From: Pyxidicoccus fallax
GTDB lineage: Bacteria; Myxococcota; Myxococcia; Myxococcales; Myxococcaceae
Assembly (NCBI RefSeq): GCF_012933655.1
Contig: NZ_JABBJJ010000018.1
Location: forward strand, 1-64,000
Length of the DNA stretch: 64,000 nt
Reading direction: 5' to 3'
Position numbers and translations under genes: made by a program. The notes under the pieces are model-generated. The model was not told the origin of the DNA and searched no databases. It saw nothing but the letters and a program-made list of their open reading frames with translations. How positions within the stretch are numbered: position 1 is the first letter of the stretch; the number at the start of each line of letters is the position of its first letter. This document shows, piece after piece, positions 37,197-50,900 of the stretch.

Positions 37197-38333
37197 TCAC
37201 TTCAACCAGGTGGCCTGGATTCGAGGCTCCACCTGCTCTCGCAGGCGTGTCAGCCAATCGTAGGCCCTTCGCGCGGAGCCTCTTGCTGGCGCCCCTGAAG
37301 ATGCGAAGGAGTTCTCCCGGAGCTCGAGGGCCCATTGCAGACATGCGCGCACGTCGGTCTGGAGGGGAGTGAGAGCCAGTTCCAGCCGGGTTGGGGGAAC
37401 GGGCTTCAGCCGCTCGCGAGCCCGGTTCGCGAAGTCAGGGTCCCTCAGGAGCGCCGTCACCGTGAGATGGGGGAGTGACCCATGGTCCCGGTCCAGATGC
37501 TCCCAGAGGGCCGCCAGCGTGCGCTCGCTCGCGCCGCCCAGCACCATCGCCGTAGCCGCCAACAAGTCGGAGCCCCAGCGCTTCTGCTTCCACAGCGCGC
37601 TCACCTCCGCTTCAAGGTTGGAACTGGCATCCACTCCTGCTTCCACGTGCCGGAGTGCATCCCGCCTGAGATGGGTGAGGTCGTGGACGGACACCATCAT
37701 CAAGAGCGGCTCGATGAAGGACGGAAAGCCCGCTTCTCGTGCGTGCCGGGCGAAGTCCCGCTCCCCGGGTAAATACGCTCGGGGTGGGTCCCACTGGGCG
37801 CACGTCAGGAGCGCGCCTTCCAGGTCACAGAAACGCAGGCTCGTGTTCCGCAGGTCCGAATTGCGCAGGTCCGCGTTGCACAGCGAGGCACCGTCGAACC
37901 GTGCCTCGCGCAGCCGCGCGCGACGGAAGGAGCTTCGCGTCAGGTTGGAGGCCGTGAGCACCGCGCCTTCCAGGCTGGCCTCTTCCCAGCGCGTTCCCAG
38001 TGCCACGCAGGTCGTCAGGTTCGCGCGGTCCAAGCGTGCCCACGTGAGCGAGGCACCCGACAGCGTCGCCAGCTCGAGCCGCGCCTCCTGCAGGCCACAG
38101 TCATCCAGCCGCGCGCCGTCCATCCGCGCTCTCACGAGGTCCGCGCCCGTCAGCTCCTGCTGCGTCAGGTCGATACCGCGCAGGTCGCCGAGGTTGTCAC
38201 CCAGCGACTCCGTGCCAGGAAAGCCGGCCAACACCTCGCGCCAGGGGCCTTGAAAGCCCATCGAGATGAGCCGCTCACGACGGCGCTGACCGTCAGCGGT
38301 GTTCCAACGTGCAACGAGTTCATCCGCGCGCAT
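37197..38333 (-). CDS. pentapeptide-repeat protein
   Basis: Residues about 48-175 contain some 20 or more consecutive A(D/N)LxX-type pentapeptides (LTGADLVRARMDGARL, CNADLRNSDLRNTSL), which fold as a right-handed quadrilateral beta helix. The C-terminal 200 residues are helical and unrecognised (PSFIEPLLMMVSVHDLTHLRRDAL). No signal peptide. Function unknown; some relatives mimic DNA and protect gyrase. ATG at 38333 has GGAGG ten bases upstream. It converges with tsaE. Confidence 0.8.
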   Translation of the reverse strand: MRADELVARWNTADGQRRRERLISMGFQGPWREVLAGFPGTESLGDNLGDLRGIDLTQQELTGADLVRARMDGARLDDCGLQEARLELATLSGASLTWARLDRANLTTCVALGTRWEEASLEGAVLTASNLTRSSFRRARLREARFDGASLCNADLRNSDLRNTSLRFCDLEGALLTCAQWDPPRAYLPGERDFARHAREAGFPSFIEPLLMMVSVHDLTHLRRDALRHVEAGVDASSNLEAEVSALWKQKRWGSDLLAATAMVLGGASERTLAALWEHLDRDHGSLPHLTVTALLRDPDFANRARERLKPVPPTRLELALTPLQTDVRACLQWALELRENSFASSGAPARGSARRAYDWLTRLREQVEPRIQATWLK

Positions 38334-38415
38334 CAACGGGCGGCCTCCAGCGCGCGACGACCTGCCGCGCACTGGTGACGATAGCCCCCGGAACCGAACG
38401 GATGCTGCTCGAGCG

Positions 38416-39282
38416 TCAGGCCGCGTTCCGCGGCGCGCCCGGATTCACGGGAGGGAACAAGTCCCCTCCCGTCAGCTCGTGCACGCGCCAGCGGTGGAAG
38501 ACGAGGCGCGCATCCACGGCGATGACGTCCTCCTCGCTCACCTGCGCCCAGTACGGCCCGCCGCACAGGGACTCGCTGGCCACGATGAGCTGCGACACCT
38601 GCGAGCCCACCGCCGGCAGCTCCGGCACCGTGTTGCGCGTCGGCCCCGTGGACACGAAGAGCGTCCGGTTCCGCCGCGAGGCCACCATCACCTCGCCATT
38701 CGTGACGAGGAAGTTCATCGCCGAACGCGGGCCCTCTCCGCCGTCCACGTCCGTGATGGCAGACACCAGCGTCATCGTCTCGGCCACCGCGCGAGCCACC
38801 GCCTCCACGGCGACCGAGTGCTCGAGCGTGTACCTAGCCGACAGCCGGGTGAGGAACAGGTAGAAGCACCGCTCGCTGTCCGTCGTCCCCTTGATGTGGG
38901 CCTTGAAGCTCGGGTGGATGAGCGCCTCCACGGCCGCACGGTGCTTCGCGAAGTCGCGCAGCGTCCCGTTGTGCCCGAAGGTCCACCGTCCATGGTGGAA
39001 CGGGTGCGAGTTGCGCAGCTCCACCGCGCCCACTGACGCCTGGCGGATGTGAGCCACCACCGTGTGCGAGGACACACGGCTGCTCACCCGCTCGAAGTCA
39101 GGGTCGCTGTGAGCGGGCCCCACACCGTGAGCCACCAGCGGCACCGGCTCGGCGCCGTAGGCGGCAATTCCCCATCCATCCTTGTGCTCGCGCGACTGGA
39201 TGAGCAGCGAGTTCTTCTCCGTCACCAGCGCGGGGTGGACGGCGGCAGGCATCGCGGAACGGAATCCAAAGAGTCGGCACAT
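38416..39282 (-). CDS. class II glutamine amidotransferase-domain protein (YafJ/EgtC-like)
   Basis: An N-terminal nucleophile hydrolase fold beginning MCRLFGF, so Cys2 becomes the catalytic N-terminal residue after Met removal. Further family motifs: LIQSREHKDGWGIA, HIRQASVGAVELRNSHPF and WTFGHNGTLRDF (oxyanion Asn-Gly). With 288 residues and no synthetase domain it belongs to the stand-alone YafJ/EgtC-like group, whose substrates are gamma-glutamyl amides; egt genes are not nearby. A TATAAA (39302-39297) about 15 bp from the ATG suggests its own promoter. Confidence 0.85.
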   Translation of the reverse strand: MCRLFGFRSAMPAAVHPALVTEKNSLLIQSREHKDGWGIAAYGAEPVPLVAHGVGPAHSDPDFERVSSRVSSHTVVAHIRQASVGAVELRNSHPFHHGRWTFGHNGTLRDFAKHRAAVEALIHPSFKAHIKGTTDSERCFYLFLTRLSARYTLEHSVAVEAVARAVAETMTLVSAITDVDGGEGPRSAMNFLVTNGEVMVASRRNRTLFVSTGPTRNTVPELPAVGSQVSQLIVASESLCGGPYWAQVSEEDVIAVDARLVFHRWRVHELTGGDLFPPVNPGAPRNAA

Positions 39283-39296
39283 GGCAGCGGCAGGTA

Positions 39297-39329
39297 TTTA
39301 TAACGCCCGGCCCTGGCGAGAAGTTCTCG
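39297..39329 (-). promoter_or_regulatory. promoter with overlapping palindrome for the amidotransferase gene
   Basis: On the minus strand TATAAA (39302-39297) sits about 15 bases before the start codon, leaving a leader of only some 7-8 nt. A perfect 13-bp palindrome CGAGAA-G-TTCTCG (39317-39329) covers where the -35 would be (about 39320-39325). A bound protein there would block or replace -35 recognition. Inferred from sequence only. Confidence 0.35.
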
Positions 39330-39369
39330 AACTCGCCCGGTTGGCGTCACCTGTTACTGCGACGCCAGT

Positions 39370-40635
39370 TCACGCGCAGGAATTCATCTGCTGCCGGACG
39401 ACGACACGTCCAGCTTTTACCACCACACGCGCGTGGCCTACTCCTAGATGGTAAGGCAGATGCCTGTAGGAAGCACAGCCGAAGACCACAAGGTCGCCCG
39501 CATCTCCAACGGCCAGCCGTCCATGTGATTGCAGCCCCAAGGATTGCGCGGCCCCACGAGTGGCCGCCCAGTACGCTTCGGCTGCACTCAAACCATTTTC
39601 GAGACACGCCAATCCCAGCACCAAGGCCACGTTTTCACTCATGGCCGAGCCAGGATTCACGTTTGAACCCAAAGCAATATTGAGCCCCGCGTCACGCAAC
39701 CTGCGCCCGGGGGCATAGGGGCGCATGCGCAGGAACAGGGTGGAGGTGGGCACCAGCACCGCGGTGACATTCGCCTCCGCGAGTGCGCGCAGGCCCGACT
39801 CCGTCACCTGCTCCAGGTGGTCAGCCGTTGCGGCTCCAAGTTCCGCCGCGAGTTCCGAGGCTCCACAGGCGGTGAGCTGGTCCGCGTGGAGGCGGGGCAC
39901 CATGCCGTGCGCGCGGGCGGCGGTGAGGATGCGGCGGCCCTCGTCCACGGTGAAGGCGCTGTCCTCCACGAAGACGTCGCAGAAGCGGGCGAGGCCCTCG
40001 CGCGCCACGGCGGGGATGATTTCGTCGATGCACAGCCGCACGTAGTCCTCGCGCCGGCCGCGGTACTCCTCGGGCACCGCGTGCGCGCACAGCAGCGTGG
40101 GCACCAGCTCCATGGGCGTCAGCGCGCCCAGCCGGCGCACCACGCGCAGCATCTTCAGCTCGTTCTCCAGGTCGAGCCCGTAGCCGCTCTTCACCTCCGC
40201 CACCGTCACGCCGTGCGCCAGCAGCCGGTGGATGCGGGGCAGGGCGAGCCGCACCAGCTCGTCCTCGCTGGCCGCGCGCGTGGCGCGCACGGTGCTGACG
40301 ATGCCGCCACCCGCCTTGGCGATTTCGAGATACGTGGCGCCCTGGTTGCGCAGGTCGAACTCCGCGGAGCGCTCGCCCGCGAAGACGAGGTGCGTGTGCG
40401 GGTCCACGAAGCCGGGGCCCACGAAGCCGCCCTCCGCGTCCACCACCTCGGTGCTGGGGCCCACCGCGCCCGCGGGCAGCTCCTTCTCCGGGCCCACGTA
40501 CGCCACGCGGCCTCCGCGCACGCCCACGCAGGCGCCGGGGCGCGGGGTGAGGGCGACTTCCGCCTTCTCGCGGTGGGTGCCCTCCAGCGTGAGCACCTCG
40601 GAGGTGTTGCGGACCAGCAAGTCCAGCGCGTCCAT
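39370..40635 (-). CDS. hutI: imidazolonepropionase
   Basis: Third enzyme of histidine degradation: opens 4-imidazolone-5-propionate to N-formimino-L-glutamate. The 421-residue amidohydrolase has the metal motif DPHTHLVFAGERSAEF, then VAEVKSGYGLDLENE, DVFVEDSAFTVDEGRRIL, LHADQL, TADHLEQ and NVNPGSAMSEN. Length is normal. It begins 3 bp after the lipoprotein gene with GGAGG upstream, and hutU precedes that, so hutU-lipoprotein-hutI form one transcript. Confidence 0.96.
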   Translation of the reverse strand: MDALDLLVRNTSEVLTLEGTHREKAEVALTPRPGACVGVRGGRVAYVGPEKELPAGAVGPSTEVVDAEGGFVGPGFVDPHTHLVFAGERSAEFDLRNQGATYLEIAKAGGGIVSTVRATRAASEDELVRLALPRIHRLLAHGVTVAEVKSGYGLDLENELKMLRVVRRLGALTPMELVPTLLCAHAVPEEYRGRREDYVRLCIDEIIPAVAREGLARFCDVFVEDSAFTVDEGRRILTAARAHGMVPRLHADQLTACGASELAAELGAATADHLEQVTESGLRALAEANVTAVLVPTSTLFLRMRPYAPGRRLRDAGLNIALGSNVNPGSAMSENVALVLGLACLENGLSAAEAYWAATRGAAQSLGLQSHGRLAVGDAGDLVVFGCASYRHLPYHLGVGHARVVVKAGRVVVRQQMNSCA

Positions 40636-40638
40636 GTG

Positions 40639-41376
40639 TCAGCGACCTCCCCGCACGCCCACGATGGGGACGTTCCAGCTTGCTCCGTTGTCCATCGTCA
40701 CCCGGCCGAAGCCGCCGGACAGCTCCACGTTGTCCAGCCAGCCCCAGGAGAACCGGGCCGCCAGCGCGCCGCCGTAGTACACCGACGAGTCACTCATCCC
40801 CGACGAGCCGACGGTGTGCCACGCGAAGAAGGGGATGAAGCCCAGCGACACGTCCTTCTCCGGCTGGAAGGTGAAGGCGCAGGACGCTTCCGCGCCGAAC
40901 ATGTTGCCAGGCCCGCCTCGCGGGTTGCCGATGCCGAAGTCCGACGCCCCGCGCAGCGCCAGCGCGGGGGCCAGGCCCAGCCGCTCCGAGCCCACGTAGT
41001 ACGACGTGCCCGCGTACAGCCCGTAGCCGGGAATGGGCAGCGGCAGGAAGAACTCGCCCTGCAGGCCGGTGTGCAGGTGCAGCCGCTCGGTGAGCGGCCA
41101 CGTCATGGCCGCGTCGAACGCCATGCCCCACTGCTGCGTGGAGAAGCTGGCGTCGTCCCCCCGGAACCGGTCCCCCGGGGAGAGGTTGGGCTGCGAGCCG
41201 GCGATGGGCGCGGAGAGCCGCGGCCCCGTGCGCACGCCCAGCTGCCCGAGCCGCTTGCTCGGGTCCCCTGGCCCCAGGCGCATCACCATGGGGCCCATGG
41301 CCGTGGGGGCGCACCCCGCCAGCACCGCGAGCGCGGTGGCCACGACGAACAAGGACCTCGGACAGCAGCGGTGCAT
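40639..41376 (-). CDS. outer-membrane-type lipoprotein inside the hut operon
   Basis: A 245-residue protein with a lipoprotein signal peptide (lipobox LAGC, Cys22). The mature part is Gly/aromatic-rich with beta-strand alternation (LHLHTGLQGEFFLPLPIPGYG, GALAARFSWGWLDNVELSGGFG), suggesting an outer-membrane beta-barrel. No family named. It lies between hutU (28 bp upstream) and hutI (3 bp downstream), so it is part of the histidine-degradation operon; a role in uptake of histidine, urocanate or peptides is possible but only inferred. Confidence 0.7.
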   Translation of the reverse strand: MHRCCPRSLFVVATALAVLAGCAPTAMGPMVMRLGPGDPSKRLGQLGVRTGPRLSAPIAGSQPNLSPGDRFRGDDASFSTQQWGMAFDAAMTWPLTERLHLHTGLQGEFFLPLPIPGYGLYAGTSYYVGSERLGLAPALALRGASDFGIGNPRGGPGNMFGAEASCAFTFQPEKDVSLGFIPFFAWHTVGSSGMSDSSVYYGGALAARFSWGWLDNVELSGGFGRVTMDNGASWNVPIVGVRGGR

Positions 41377-41404
41377 GGCGGTCTCCAGGGCTCGGGGCTC
41401 GGGC

Positions 41405-43060
<1,656 letters not shown>

Positions 43061-43228
43061 GAACAGACTCCTGGAAACAGGCTGACGGAAAGGCCCGGCA
43101 CACTACCCGAACCCGTGCGGCGGCGGCACAGCGCGATGAGGCCTGCCACGCCGCGTCGTCCACCCGACGTCCCGTCCCAGGAGCCCCCCGGCCCCGGGGT
43201 GGCCCGGGACCGGGTGGGGCGCCGCTGC

Positions 43229-43801
43229 TCAGGAGTGCAGCGGGCGCTGGGTGTCGCCCTCGGAGACGCGCACCCGGTTGAACACGTCGTGTACACCACG
43301 CACCGCCACGACGAGGTCCTCGATATTGCGCCGCTCCTGGCGGCTCTTCACGGTGCCGGTCAGCGTCACCTCGCCGTCCTTCACCTGGACGTCCACGTCG
43401 CTGGCGTCATAGGGGCTGTCCATGAGCCGCTCGCACACGTCCTCGCGGATGCGCTCGTCCGAGCGCACGTACCCGCGCGGCGCCTTGCCCAGCCCGCGAG
43501 GCCGGTCCAGGCCGAGCCCCCGGGCGCCCGTGTCCAGGCCCTCGCCGCGCTCGACGTCTCCGCTCGCGTCGAGCAACCGGTCATAGCTGCGGTGCTGGTA
43601 GCCCTCCTCGTAGCTGGAAGGCCCCCAGCCGCCCTGGTTGTAGCCGCGCTGGGCGCCGCCCAGCCCGTAGCCGCCACCGGGCCGCGGGCCTCGCACGCTT
43701 CGCGCGTCGCGGTCGCTGGGGCCGCGCCAGGAGTGCCCGTCCCGGGCCTGGTCGTTCCAGTTCCAGGTCCCGGGTTCATCTTCATGTCGATGGTTCGCCA
43801 T
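43229..43801 (-). CDS. BON-domain protein (paralogue 1)
   Basis: A 190-residue protein: about 110 residues of Gly/Arg/Tyr/Asp-rich, probably disordered sequence (YGLGGAQRGYNQGGWG), then one BON domain (ERIREDVCERLMDSPYDASDVDVQVKDGEVTLTGTVKSRQERR). BON domains often bind phospholipids or partner proteins. No signal peptide is visible. It ends in QRPLHS, like its neighbour. GGAGG is upstream of the ATG at 43801. It follows paralogue 2 by 19 bp on the same strand. Confidence 0.75.
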   Translation of the reverse strand: MANHRHEDEPGTWNWNDQARDGHSWRGPSDRDARSVRGPRPGGGYGLGGAQRGYNQGGWGPSSYEEGYQHRSYDRLLDASGDVERGEGLDTGARGLGLDRPRGLGKAPRGYVRSDERIREDVCERLMDSPYDASDVDVQVKDGEVTLTGTVKSRQERRNIEDLVVAVRGVHDVFNRVRVSEGDTQRPLHS

Positions 43802-43820
43802 GGTCGTGTCCTCCGCTCCG

Positions 43821-45245
43821 TCACGAGTGCAGCGTGCGGTCATCCCCGGTGTCGGCCCCGGGCTGCGACACCGGCTCCTGGCTGCTGGGTCGGTGCTGGG
43901 CGGCCTCGGCGCGGTTGATGCGGATGTTGTTGGTGACGTTCTTCACCCCGAGCACCTCCTCGGCGAGGTCCTCGATGGCGCGCTTCTCGTCGCGGCCGCG
44001 CACCGTGCCGGACAGCGTCACGTCGCCGTCCTTCACCATCACCTCCACGTCCTCCGCGTTCATCCAGCCCTGCATCAGCCGGTCGCAGATGTCCGCGCGG
44101 ATGCGGTCGTCCCCGCGCTGGTAGCTCCTGGGGCCACGCCCCGGCGACACGGGCCGCGTGGGAGTCTCCAGCCGCGTCGGCGTGGCGGAGCGGTACGTGC
44201 CGCCCAGGTAGCCGCCGTGGCCCATCTCGTGGTCGTCACGGCGCGACGGGCTGGTGCCGTAGCCCACGCGGGGCGGCGCCATGTTCTCCACACCCGGGCC
44301 ATGGCCTCCGGGCACACTGCCGCCGAAGCGCGTGTCGTCCTCGGCGGTGCGGCCGGCCCCGCGCACGTCGCGGCCCCCGCGGTAGCCCGTGTCCTCGTCG
44401 GGCACCCGGCCGGTGCCGCCGCGCACGCCGCGCTCGCTGAAGCTGAAGTCACGGCCCACGGGGCGCCGCGGGTCCCCCCGCGTCTCCGTGCTGGGGCCAC
44501 GGGTGCCGAAGCCGTAGCGTCCACGGTCCTGGCCGCCCCGGCCCGCGTCGCCGCCGTAGCGTTGAGAGTCGCGGCCGCCGCCCTGCTGGTAGTCCGCGCC
44601 CTCTCCCAGCGCGTACTGGCCATGGCCCCACCGGTCCGTGTCGTACGGGAGGCTCGAGGGCCGGGACCGGTCGCCATAGCGGCGCGGACGCTCACGCTCC
44701 TCGCGAATCTCCTCCTGGAAGGAACGGAACGAGCCGCTCGGGCTGTAGCCGGGCTGGCGCGAGATTCGCTCCGGGTCCAGGTCGCGAGCGCGGCGGTCGA
44801 GCTCGCGGTCGCGGTTGAAGTCGCGGCCGGGCTCGCGCGCGCGGTCCATGTCCCTGGCCGCGCGGCCGAAGTCCCGGTCCATCTCGTAGTCTCGCGGGTC
44901 GCGGTCGCTTCCGAGTGTGCGGTAGCTCCGGTCGCGATCGAAGTCGCGCGAGGGGCGCTCGTAGTCGATGTCCTCGTCCCAGTCCCCCTGGGCCGCGGTC
45001 CGGTCCTCTCCCCGTCCATAGTTCGGCAGCTCCCGGCCGCGCTGGTTCTTGCGCAGGTTCTCGTCCGCGCCTCGCGCGTCGCGGTCCCCCCACGCCAGCC
45101 GCTCGGGGCCGCGCTCGTAGCCGTGCTCGTCCCAGTCGCGGCCCGTGTCGCCACGCCTGCCCGCCTGGTACTCCGCCTGCTCGCCCCTGCGCAGCTCGTC
45201 GTGTCCGGACCGCCAACCGCGGTCGTCATCGCGCCTGCCGTTCAT
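43821..45245 (-). CDS. BON-domain protein with long Arg/Asp/Gly-rich disordered region (paralogue 2)
   Basis: A 474-residue protein. Residues 1-365 are a low-complexity polyampholyte dominated by Asp, Arg, Gly and Tyr (FDRDRSYRTLGSDRDPRDYE), certainly disordered; residues about 385-460 form a BON domain (DRIRADICDRLMQGWMNAED, then VMVKDGDVTLSGTVRGRDEK). The C-terminus ends DDRTLHS, matching paralogue 1. The charged tail without signal peptide suggests a cytoplasmic, possibly stress- or desiccation-related protein; this is inference. Divergent from the YdeP gene. Confidence 0.72.
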   Translation of the reverse strand: MNGRRDDDRGWRSGHDELRRGEQAEYQAGRRGDTGRDWDEHGYERGPERLAWGDRDARGADENLRKNQRGRELPNYGRGEDRTAAQGDWDEDIDYERPSRDFDRDRSYRTLGSDRDPRDYEMDRDFGRAARDMDRAREPGRDFNRDRELDRRARDLDPERISRQPGYSPSGSFRSFQEEIREERERPRRYGDRSRPSSLPYDTDRWGHGQYALGEGADYQQGGGRDSQRYGGDAGRGGQDRGRYGFGTRGPSTETRGDPRRPVGRDFSFSERGVRGGTGRVPDEDTGYRGGRDVRGAGRTAEDDTRFGGSVPGGHGPGVENMAPPRVGYGTSPSRRDDHEMGHGGYLGGTYRSATPTRLETPTRPVSPGRGPRSYQRGDDRIRADICDRLMQGWMNAEDVEVMVKDGDVTLSGTVRGRDEKRAIEDLAEEVLGVKNVTNNIRINRAEAAQHRPSSQEPVSQPGADTGDDRTLHS

Positions 45246-45540
45246 CGCGTCCCTCCTTGCGTGTCTCGTTCGCCTTGGCTTCGACTCCAGAGGTTTTTGA
45301 CCCTGAGTGGTCCCGGCAACGCGCCCCTGCCACGCCCGCCGCCCCGACAGGCTCGGCGCGGCCTGGAATGAAGAGGGCGGGACCGACTGAACCCGGGGAG
45401 GGGGGCTTCCTCACCGACAGTCTCGATGCAGCGCGTCGTCCGACCCGACAAGCGCGTCCAGCGCTCGCGAGCCGCCCGGAAAGGTAGAGTTCCGCTCGCG
45501 CGGCCAGGCATCCGGCCGCATGCCTCCTGGAGGGCGGGAC

Positions 45541-47919
<2,379 letters not shown>

Positions 47920-47925
47920 GAGACC

Positions 47926-50900
47926 ATGCCCCCCATGGGTGAAGTTGGCTGGCCGGAGTCGCTCCGGCCGCTCTACGAAGGCATTTCCGAGACTCCGGCA
48001 ACGGAGGCGTTGGCCGCGTCCGCGCGGTGGCGTGAGGCGTTCGCGCAGTGGGTGAAGGGCGCGTCGCTGGAAGAGCGCATCCAGGCGGAGCTCGCCGCGT
48101 GGGACCGGCTGGACTCCGGCGAGCGGACCGCCGGGGAGCTGCTGTTCCTGCTGTCCTCGTGCGTCGAGCTGCTGTGGCCGTACGCGTCTCCGCCCACCGG
48201 GCTGCTGCGGCGGCTGCTGGCGCGGCGGGAGTCCATGCTGGGCGCGCTGGAGGCGACGGGGGACTCGGAGGGCGTGAAGCGGGTGCGGCGTGAGACGGAG
48301 GCGGTCATCTCCACCGTGCTCGCGCGCTACCTGAAGCGGCATCCGGAGTCGCTGCTGGCGATGGTGGAGGACACGCCGTGCACGTTCGACGGGCGGGCGC
48401 TGCGGTTCGAGGGCGCGGTGGAGGTGGACCTCAAGCAGGCGCTCGGCGCGGGCGCGAAGTCCATCGGCCTGCTGGAGCAGCTCCGGGCGTTGCTGCCCAG
48501 GACGCCCGTGGACGGGCGGGACAAGCTGGCGGACTTCATCCGCTCGCAGGCGGCGCGGATTCCGTGGCGTGAGGCGTCGGAGGCGCTGGCGGAGCGGCTG
48601 TTCGCGCTCGCGACGTCTCCCGAGGGCCGGAGTGGGATGAGCGGGTTCCTCGCGTGCTACCCGAGTGGTCGGCGAGAACCGGAGTGGTGCGCACGAGCGG
48701 GCCTGTTGCTGTCGCGGACGCTGGAGGCGGGTGGCCCGCCCGAGGTGGTGGAGAACCTGTGCGAGCTGCTGGCGCGCTTCGATGCGCCGCCGGTGGATGG
48801 ACTGCGCGGGGCGCTGGGCGCGCTGGTCGCTGGCGACTTCGAGACCATGGCGGATGTCGGGCCGGTGCGCTTCGTGCTGAACCACTGCCAGGCCACGCTG
48901 CGAAAGGGTGAGCCCGGACTGGTGCTGACGCTGCTGTGGCTGGAGGAACGGCTCTTCCGCGCGTCGGTGAAGAAGGGCCTGCCGGACGCGTTCGAGCGGC
49001 GCGTGCGGGTGCGCACGAAGCTGCAGCCGTGGGCGTCGGAGTTCCGTTCGCTGTGCTGGCTGGCGGAGGAATGCTCGGAGCTGTGGCCGCGCATCACGGC
49101 GAGCACGCGGCCGGGGATGGACGAGCTGGCGGCATGGCGGCAGGAGGTGGCGGCGCGAGTGGGGCGCAAGCCCGTGCTGCGCAAGGCGGCCATCGAGTTC
49201 TTCCTGTGGTGCGCGCCGGATGCGGCGGCGTCCGAGGCGGAGCTCACAGTGCTGTCGTTGGTGCGCACGGCGACGGACCGGCGGCAGGTGCGACGGTTGA
49301 AGGAGCACCCGTCCTCGCGAGTGCGTTTCCGCGTGCGGACGTTGCAGGCGTGGCTGCAGGGGAGCGGGAAGAGTGGGGCGGCACCCGCGGTGGAGCCGAC
49401 GGGGAGTTCGGGGCCGGCCACGGTGACGGAGGCGCTGCGGCACCTGCACGTGACGCGGGCCGTGCCGCTGGGCGGACGGACGTGGCTGCGGGACCGTGAC
49501 TTGGAGGAACTGCTGCTCGGGGCCGTGGGGCGCGTGGAGGCGGAGTTCGCCACGCGCTACCCGGAGCGATTCCGCGAGGACACGGCGGAGCTGGTCGCGG
49601 GGCTGCTGGACGGGCTGCGCGTCGAGTTGGAGCGCGTGCAGTCGGACATGTCCGCGCTGCTGGCGCCGGGACAGTCGGCGCCGCTGGAGATTGGCTTCAC
49701 GGTGCGGCGGGTCCCGCCAGGGAGCGAAGAGGAGGGCGAGCCCGAGCCGCAGGGGGAGCTGTTCGCGCCCGAGGCGGTGACGGTGGAGAAGGAGACCGGG
49801 ATTGCTGCTTCCGACATCCGCCCGGCGTCTTCCTCCGTCGATGCTTCCAACATCGACCTCGCGGCGGCCTCCATTCCCTCGGACGCCCCGGTCGATTCGG
49901 CAGGCGCGGACGCGGCGGTCGTGGAGCCCGAGACCGTGGCCTTGGACTTCGGCCAGGAGTCGTCCGAGTCGAGAGATGCCGCGCGCCCACAGTCCACGTC
50001 GGGTGCGGTGCTCACCGAGGTTGAGACGGGTGTCATTGATTCAGACACCGTCGAGCCGTCCGCAGGGGGTGCTGCGGCTGTGGCGCCTGAATCCGATGCC
50101 GCTGCTTCGGTTGTCGGTCCGACCACCTCCGAACCCTTGGAGGCCGCTGCGGTTGCTGTAGCGCCTGGGACCGACGCCGCTGGTGCGGACCTCGGCCCGA
50201 CTTCCTCCGGACCATTGAACGTCGCTGTCGAGCCATCTGACGCGGGCACGCTGGCTGGAGCCCCTGAGCCCCAGGCCGCGGCTTCGGTCACAGACTCGAC
50301 TTCCTCCGAGACCCTGAACGTCTCTGTCGAACCGTCTAGCTCGGACGCGGTGGCTGTAGCGCCTGAGACCGAGGCCACCGCTTCGGCCTTCGGCCCGGCG
50401 CCCTCTGAACCCCAGAGCACCTCTGTCGAGCCGTCCACTGCGGACGCGGCGGCCATCGCGCCTGAGACCGAGGTCGCGGCTTTGGCCATCGACCCGACCT
50501 CCTCGGAGCGGGTAACGGGCTCTGTCGAACCGGCTGATTTGGGTGCGATGGCCGGAGAGCCTGAGACCGAGGTTGCTGCTTCGGCCATCGACCCGCCTTC
50601 CTCCGCGCTGGTGGACGCCGTGGTCGCGTCGCCCTCCTCGGGAGTGGCCGACGTGGCGCCTGAGGCTGACGACACTGCTTCGCACATCGCCCTGGATTCC
50701 TCCGAGCCGATGGCCGACGCGGTCGAGCCGGCCGCCTCGGACACCGTGGTCCCCGACTCTCAGCCGACGGAAGTCGTCGCTCCGGAACCCGGCCCGGTGT
50801 CCGCCGTGCCGTTGGAAGTCACCGTCATGGCCAGTGCCGATCCGGCGATGGCTCCGCCACTGCCCGACGACCTGACAGCATCCGACTCAGGGGAGCTGAA

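Noticed and set aside
50050-50742. Possible CRISPR array
   Set aside because: The 99-bp repeat has no unique spacers, lies in frame inside a coding sequence and its unit is coding. No repeat-spacer pattern is found elsewhere in the window.
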